Assembly (NCBI GenBank): GCA_030737835.1
Contig: CM060856.1
Location: 10,705,670 to 10,769,669, forward strand
Source of the DNA: Acorus gramineus
Lineage: Eukaryota > Streptophyta > Magnoliopsida > Acorales > Acoraceae
DNA length: 64,000 nt
Direction: 5' to 3'
Part shown: positions 57,701-64,000 of the stretch, one piece after another
Layout: every line of letters starts with the position of its first letter
Position numbering within the stretch: position 1 is the stretch's first letter
The notes under the pieces: generated by a model
What the model saw: only the letters and a program-made list of their open reading frames with translations
Database searches by the model: none
What the model was told of the DNA's origin: nothing
Translations under genes and position numbers: made by a program

Positions 57701-60700
57701 AACAGTTGAAACAGTGATGGTTTTTGTATTGTGTGGGTTAGTAACTGCTTCATTTTTCAGACTTTTCAAAGTCTCATTTCAAATTTGAATGTGTTTGGAA
57801 GGTTGCAAAACGGTTTTTCTCAGCGGGTACTACAGTACCATGCAGAGACGTATAAACTCAATCAGTCATCACACTCACCGAATAAAACAAAGAAAAAGAG
57901 TTTTCATATTTCTAAAGACTTAACAAGATATTCCTTAAAACCTTCCAAGCTTCTCGCTTATTGCGTGCATGTGAGATATTTCTAACTCATATGAATTTTA
58001 TTTGGCTGTGTTTTTCAAAATTAGAAAACCCAGTGTTTTTCCAACAGTAATAATCAGTGATGAACACATGAGGAACAACGAAGTCTATTAAGTAGCTAAT
58101 AGAATATAAGATGGAAGTAGGCCCGGCCTTGGGTGTTGGCCCCCTAGGCAGCTTAGGACATCCACCCAGGGAAGGGCCTGCCAAATGCTCACAACAACAA
58201 TATATGTATATTTTGTTGGAAGACGGGACAATGGAAAGAGACAGAACCGGTGCGGGTGCTTCAAGGATCAATTAAGTTGAATGCTTTTAGACAGATTTCT
58301 GTCGTTCCGATATAAACTGCGAGTACATCAGGGATTGATGAAGTGCTACCTTCAGGATACAATAAAGCCCATTGTAGGTGCTAAGAACATAGTGTGTACT
58401 CTCTGCCTAAATCTCTTAGAACTCTCTGTTTGAAGGGGCTGATGATGCTAACTCGTAATGAAAGAAAAGAAGATGAGTGGGTTTTGTTGTTGTTAGTTTT
58501 GGATCTGGTAGTCTCCATTTATAGGTATAATGGTGCCTTTTTCATTCAAAGGAGACACCCTTTCATGAATGGGGAGTTACAGCAACCGTCCAATCGGTGG
58601 TCCACCATTTCCACACGATCGTGCGGTTCAAATCGTCCATCACGAGATGAATCCCTTCCAATGGCACCTCTTGTGTGCCCTAAAACGCCCAATACGCACA
58701 CGGGCGCGCGCGACGGGCGTGGTGTTGCTTCCTGCATCAAAGGTCCACCATAAGGTGTCCATCAAAAGGATTTCACTAGAGTAGATTGAGCTCTCATTAT
58801 AAACACTCAAAACATTTTACAAACAACCGATGTATGACTAAAGAATAGGACAACTTTCATCTTCTTATAGGGGGACCACCAACACCCAAAAATTGAATTC
58901 AAATTTTGAAAATACCCAACATATTTTTGTTATGCTTAATTTTTTTTGTTTTTTTTTCTTGGATATTTTTTTTAATAATTATATTCATATTTTTTTTTGT
59001 TAATTATATATGAAATTAAAAAATTAGACATGAAAATCTCAAAAAAAAAATTTAGATGATAAATAAATTTTCAAACAAGATGGTTTTTTTTATATAGGAC
59101 TCTATTTTAAAAATTCTTCTGTAACCCCACCCAAATTTTTAAATCTTAGAAGCCGACCATGGATGGGGAGCATTTGGATTTTGGGATCAAACCCAACCCA
59201 TCAAGAGTTGATCTTGTCCACGGATAAAATATAAATGTATATGTCCATATTTGAATCTATAAATGAGTTTATTACCTTATATCCATCCATTGTGACAAAT
59301 ATTCAAAACACACGCCCTCCAAATTTAATTAAAATAATTAATTGAATTATTTTTAAATATTCCTAGTATACATTCACTAAAAAAAATTACATTTATAATA
59401 CATTCCTATAACATAAAATAAAATCAATTAAAATAAATGCATATAAAACATTTCTCCCAATGGAAATACATCCCCGTATCCAAATTAACATCCGCATCAA
59501 TCAAATTCGACATTCTGGAAATCAAATAAAAAGGGTTAAAGACATCTAAGCCTCTACAAACATGAAAAAACCCATATAAGTCCCTACTAAAATTGGGACA
59601 GACGTACGAGTCCCTGAAAACTCAAAAAAAACCCAATTATCATCCCTGAGTTAAATTTCCATCCAAATTTAACGGAATATTCCTAGAATATTCCATCACA
59701 TATAATTATGTAGACATTGAAGTCCTTATAAACAGTCATAAACACAAATTAGTCCCTGCAAAAGACAAAATTACCCCTGAAAGACTTTTGCATTAAATTG
59801 TGTACACATTGCAGTCCCTATAAACAATCATAAAGACAAATTAGTCATTGCAAAAGATAAAATTGCCCCTGAAAGATTTTTACATTTAATTGGATAGACA
59901 TTACAGTCCTTATAAATAATCGTAAAGACAAATTGGTACATGTAAAAGACAAAAATGCCCCTGAAGAATTTTTACATTTAATTGTGTAGAAATTGCAGTC
60001 TTTTAGAGGGTATTTAATTTTTAAATTGCAATGTCTGCACAATTAAATGTAAAAATCCTTGAAGGGTATTTTTATCTTTTAGAGGGACCAATTTGTCTTT
60101 ACGATTGTTTATAAGGACTGTAATGTCTATTCAATTACATGTAAAAGTCTTTTAAGGGCAATTTTATCTTTTGTGGGGACTAATTTGTCTTTATGATTAT
60201 TTATAGGGACTACAATGTATACACAATTTAATGTAAAAGTCTTTTAGGGGCAATTTTATCTTTTGCATGGACTAATTTATCTTTATGAATGTCTACACAA
60301 TTATATGTGATGGAATATTCTAGGAATATTCCGTTAAACTTGGATGAAAATTTAACTCAGGGATGATAATTGAGTTTTTCTGAGTTTTCAGGGACTTGTA
60401 CGTCTGTCCCAATTTTAGTAGGGACTTATATGGGTTTTTTCCATGTTTACAGGAACTTATAAAATTATTCGGTCTGATTTGAATTACTAAACACGCATGC
60501 ATATTTTTTTCCCGATAACAATTGATTTTTATTTTTTTCAAATTCAACCATGCAAGTCTCAACAAAGACAAAGTTTCACAATCCAAAAAAAAAAACAAAA
60601 AAAAAACCTTCATTGTTTGGTACAATCAGCCGGAGTGAAACTGATAGTATTAGCCCTCACATCGAACCCAACATGAAAATTCTGCTGCGCCAAGCTCCCG

Positions 60701-63700
60701 AGCAACTGAATATCCTGACTCCTCAATATCGCGAGACAAATCTTGTCATCGTAAGGCTTCACGTACGCGCTCTCCCTCCCAAGCCTCACCTCCGCGGGCC
60801 CATCGAACCTTAAAACCACGTCGGGAACCTTCGCGTTGACACCATAACAAAGCTCATAAAAGTTATTCGGATCCTTAACCGGATTTTCCGATACCGCGCT
60901 CTTAACCGCCGCCAAAACCTGATCAATCACGCGCGGTCTCAACAAAGTGAACATCGACCCTGCATCGACCACCATGACCCCATCATCCGTCGCCGTATCA
61001 TTCACCGCCTTCCCAACACTGACAATCTTGTTTTCAACCGTCACCGACTCAAGCGACAACAAGTAGAACGTCTTCTCGCCGGAGGGCAACGCCAGTTTGG
61101 CGGCGTTGCTGCCGGAGAGGACGGCGTTGTCTCCGAAGGTGACTGTGCTGTTCACGAAGGGTGGGTCGTGGAAGTTGAAGGGGGTGAGACAGTGAGAGAA
61201 TCTGTAGTTCACAAGGGGACCCAATTGGTTGATGAGAGAGAGAGGTCCCCTTGAGAGGCCGAGAAGGCCCGTGGCCTTGTCGGGGAAGCCAGAGTTGTTG
61301 TGACCGCACCCGAACGCGATGGAGGGGACTTGGTAGCCGCCGTCGAAGGTGAAGGTCTCGGTGGAGAGTTGGCCTTTGGTGAAGGAGTCGCCGCCGTAGC
61401 CGTAGCCGTAATCGCATGTGTTGGAGGGGGAGCCGCAGTCGTGGGGGACGTTGGAGCAGTGTTTCTCGGAGCAGGAGAGGCCTTGGTAGGTGGAGGAGGA
61501 TTTGGGGTTGAATATGGGGAAGGTTTGGTTGAAGCAGGAGAGGCAGGGTTGGCATTGGGTCCAGATGAGTTCGCTCCCGGTGTCGAAGATAGTGAGGGAG
61601 GAGACAGGGGGAGTGCCCATGGTGAGTTTGATCAGGTACGTGCCGCCGATGGGGACGATGGTTGAGGTGGCGGTGGCGAGGGAGCGAGAGATCGAGTGGC
61701 GGGCGGCGCGGAAAAGGCGGTCGGAGGGGGTCTCGGAGGGGTTGTGGAGGGGGGAGTGTGGGGAGTCTCTGTGAATGAGGTGGGTGGTGAAGCCTAGTGC
61801 ATGGATGAGGTTTGGAAGTGAAGAGATTGAGAGGAGGAGGGTGAGGGAGAGGAGTAGTATTAGGGTTTGGGGTGGGGATGCCATTGTTGGTCTTGTTTGG
61901 TTAGCCATGCATGTTAACTCTTCTGTATTTATAGATTTGAGGATTAGAGGTTCAAAAGGAAGGTTTTGATTTGATGAGATTTTTTTAATATCATATCTTA
62001 GAAATGAATGGATTTATTTTTATGGGTTGTAAGAGATTAAATATTTTTGTATAGTGGGAAGGTGAATATATATATATTTTGGTTGAATTTTGAAGATCAT
62101 GAAATATTTAGAGGGTTGTGGATTCTAGCTTGGATACTTGGAATTAAAAAAATGAATCGGAGTAGATATTGTTGATGTAACGGAACTCCCGTGTTGTGCT
62201 TCTTCATTCGGTGCGTATATATGCGTGTTTAAAAGCATAACAAGGACATTGATTACCTGGTCGTTTAAATCATATACGTTTTAAATCAAGCTTTGAAAAA
62301 TGAGATTTGATCATGAAGTTACGAATTATTCATATAATAAAGCAATGGTTACAAATCACATTTTAGTTATAAGGATTTTCGCTCAAAATACAGAGAGACA
62401 TAGGGTGCGTTTGGTTCCGCGATTGCGCTGCGATTGCGATTGCAGGAAGCTGCGTTTACAATCGTGCAATCAAACAATTTTACTGTAGCAGCTTCCTGTA
62501 CACAAATTTCAGAAAAATAGTATCCAAAAGCTGCAATTTTAAAAAGCTGAGAAAGTGAGCTTCCTGCAGAATCAGTTTGCAATCGCAGATTCCTGCAGAA
62601 TCAGTTTTGCAATCGCGCAACCAAACGCACCCTTAAACCCATGCAACCTATCCGATTATTAGTTTAATTCCATATGAAACTTGGAAAGTAAACCCTTCAC
62701 AGCTTTTGCATAACTCGTTCAGTTAAAGGCGAGCTTCTCTCTCCTCCCTGCCCCGCGGCCATAGGGATTGCGGGAGGTCATTGTAGAAGAATATTGAACT
62801 CAATCTTGTTTATGATCAGTTTTATAACTCTATACCCTATCACTATCATAGCTTTATATATATATACACACACACTGCGTTATTATAGTATATATGATTA
62901 TATCATAATAATGTGTAAAATAATAAAAAGAATTATATTTTTCATAATAAAAAAATATTATTATGTCTTAGCGTGTAAATTATTTTATAACAAAATAAAT
63001 TAGTATGGGCTATACAGGTGACCACACGAGGGCCGTACAAATCATTTCCCTACTGTAGAATTAGAAGCGTAAAAAGGGCTAGCAAAACACGATTGGTCAA
63101 GCCAATTGTCCAACGGCCCAAATGGGCCGCCCGTCAGGGTGGTAGCCCACCAAGGTCCATCGTGTCGGCATGGTTGGACCTTTAGTGTAGGCCTGGCGGG
63201 CCTCACTGGGTCGTGCCTATATGGATCGGGCAGCCTGGCTGACCAACCCCAGGCCCATCTCTTTTTTCTCAATTTAAACTTAATAATTAAGGTCTTAAAC
63301 TGATCCTTTTTTTAGCTTTTTTTACTAAGTTATACCAAAACGTACTATAAAATGTGAACAATTATCTAAATTTAAAATAAAAATTGAGATTTTTTGCTCC
63401 ACCTAAATGTTATTATCACAATCGATCTAATTTCCAGTCCAAAACACAGTTCGATCAAATTTTCATTCAACATGTATTTTGTGTTAATGAACAATAAACA
63501 CTCCTAATTTGATATCTCTACTTCAAATGATTGCACCATAACAACGTGCATTCTTGATCAATTCTTACAAAAAGAGTAAATAACCAGTAAGGCAACAAAA
63601 ACCAAAACAACAGAAGACATAAAACAAGACAAAACAGACTACAAAATTGGATGACATACACTCCTTGAGCACAGACCATCAAAACCACAAAGACTCAAAA

Positions 63701-64000
63701 AGAGGCCAAAAATAACAATTAGGAGTGGTTGTAGTTCAAATCTGATCAGGCCACAAAAAAGTCCCAATGGCATAGACCCTCTTCTCATGTATGTCACCCT
63801 CATGAGCAATCCCATATTGCTTCAGGAGTGCATCCACCTTCCACTCCTCCATCACCTCATAGTCTTTCTTCTTGTATCGTGGGTAGTGGAGCGGCATCTT
63901 GAAGATCCCACTGGTGAGATCGCCCTTCTCAAGTGCATCTCGCTTTGTTTGTGCCTCGTTGCCCTTTCCGATGTATCCGATGCATGTATTCCCCGTTGCA

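Overview
This is a plant nuclear window, almost certainly from a eudicot. Genes have GT-AG introns and polypyrimidine tracts, intergenic DNA is very AT-rich, proteins match plant-specific families (FEI-type receptor kinase, SH3P-type BAR-SH3 protein, nepenthesin-type aspartic protease, DUF7722-like small proteins), and small TIR transposons are dense. I cannot name the species. Every confidently called protein gene is on the minus strand.

Region 1 (about 1.3-31.7 kb) is a rearranged gene neighbourhood. A roughly 5.2 kb block holding a complete gene for splicing factor SYF2 occurs twice (about 1316-6480 and 13715-18950). Between the copies lie a complete nuclear gene for a chloroplast-type PotD-like polyamine-binding protein (7292-10970) and three stacked fragments: a piece of a FEI-kinase intron, a piece of the SYF2 5' leader and promoter, and the 3' end of the FEI gene. 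The intact FEI gene (13 coding exons, 596 aa) follows at 23401-30742. A Pack-MULE-like element sits upstream of both SYF2 copies but is missing from the third leader fragment, which keeps the unfilled target site, so the events can be ordered.

Region 2 (33.1-38.8 kb) is one ten-exon gene for a BAR-SH3 trafficking protein. Its linker has been enlarged by about 14 units of a 9-residue, 27-bp coding minisatellite.

Region 3 (about 40.8-57 kb, plus the last 500 bp) is a dispersed tandem array of a small plant gene family (DUF7722-like, about 115 aa). It has three apparently intact genes, one deletion pseudogene with a templated filler, one copy cut by the window end, and one array-type promoter now in front of an unrelated acidic ORF. 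Non-autonomous DNA elements have inserted between and inside the repeated blocks, and sister blocks show the empty target sites.

Region 4 (57-64 kb) holds a solo-LTR-like fossil, a 930-bp fold-back element and an intronless secreted aspartic protease gene.

Apart from the SYF2 and DUF7722 duplicates, the genes have unrelated roles: splicing, plastid polyamine binding, cell-wall signalling, membrane trafficking and secreted proteolysis. I found no operon-like or defence-like system, no rRNA, no convincing tRNA and no CRISPR. The novelty lies in duplication history, repeat-driven protein change and element structure, not in a new biochemical system.
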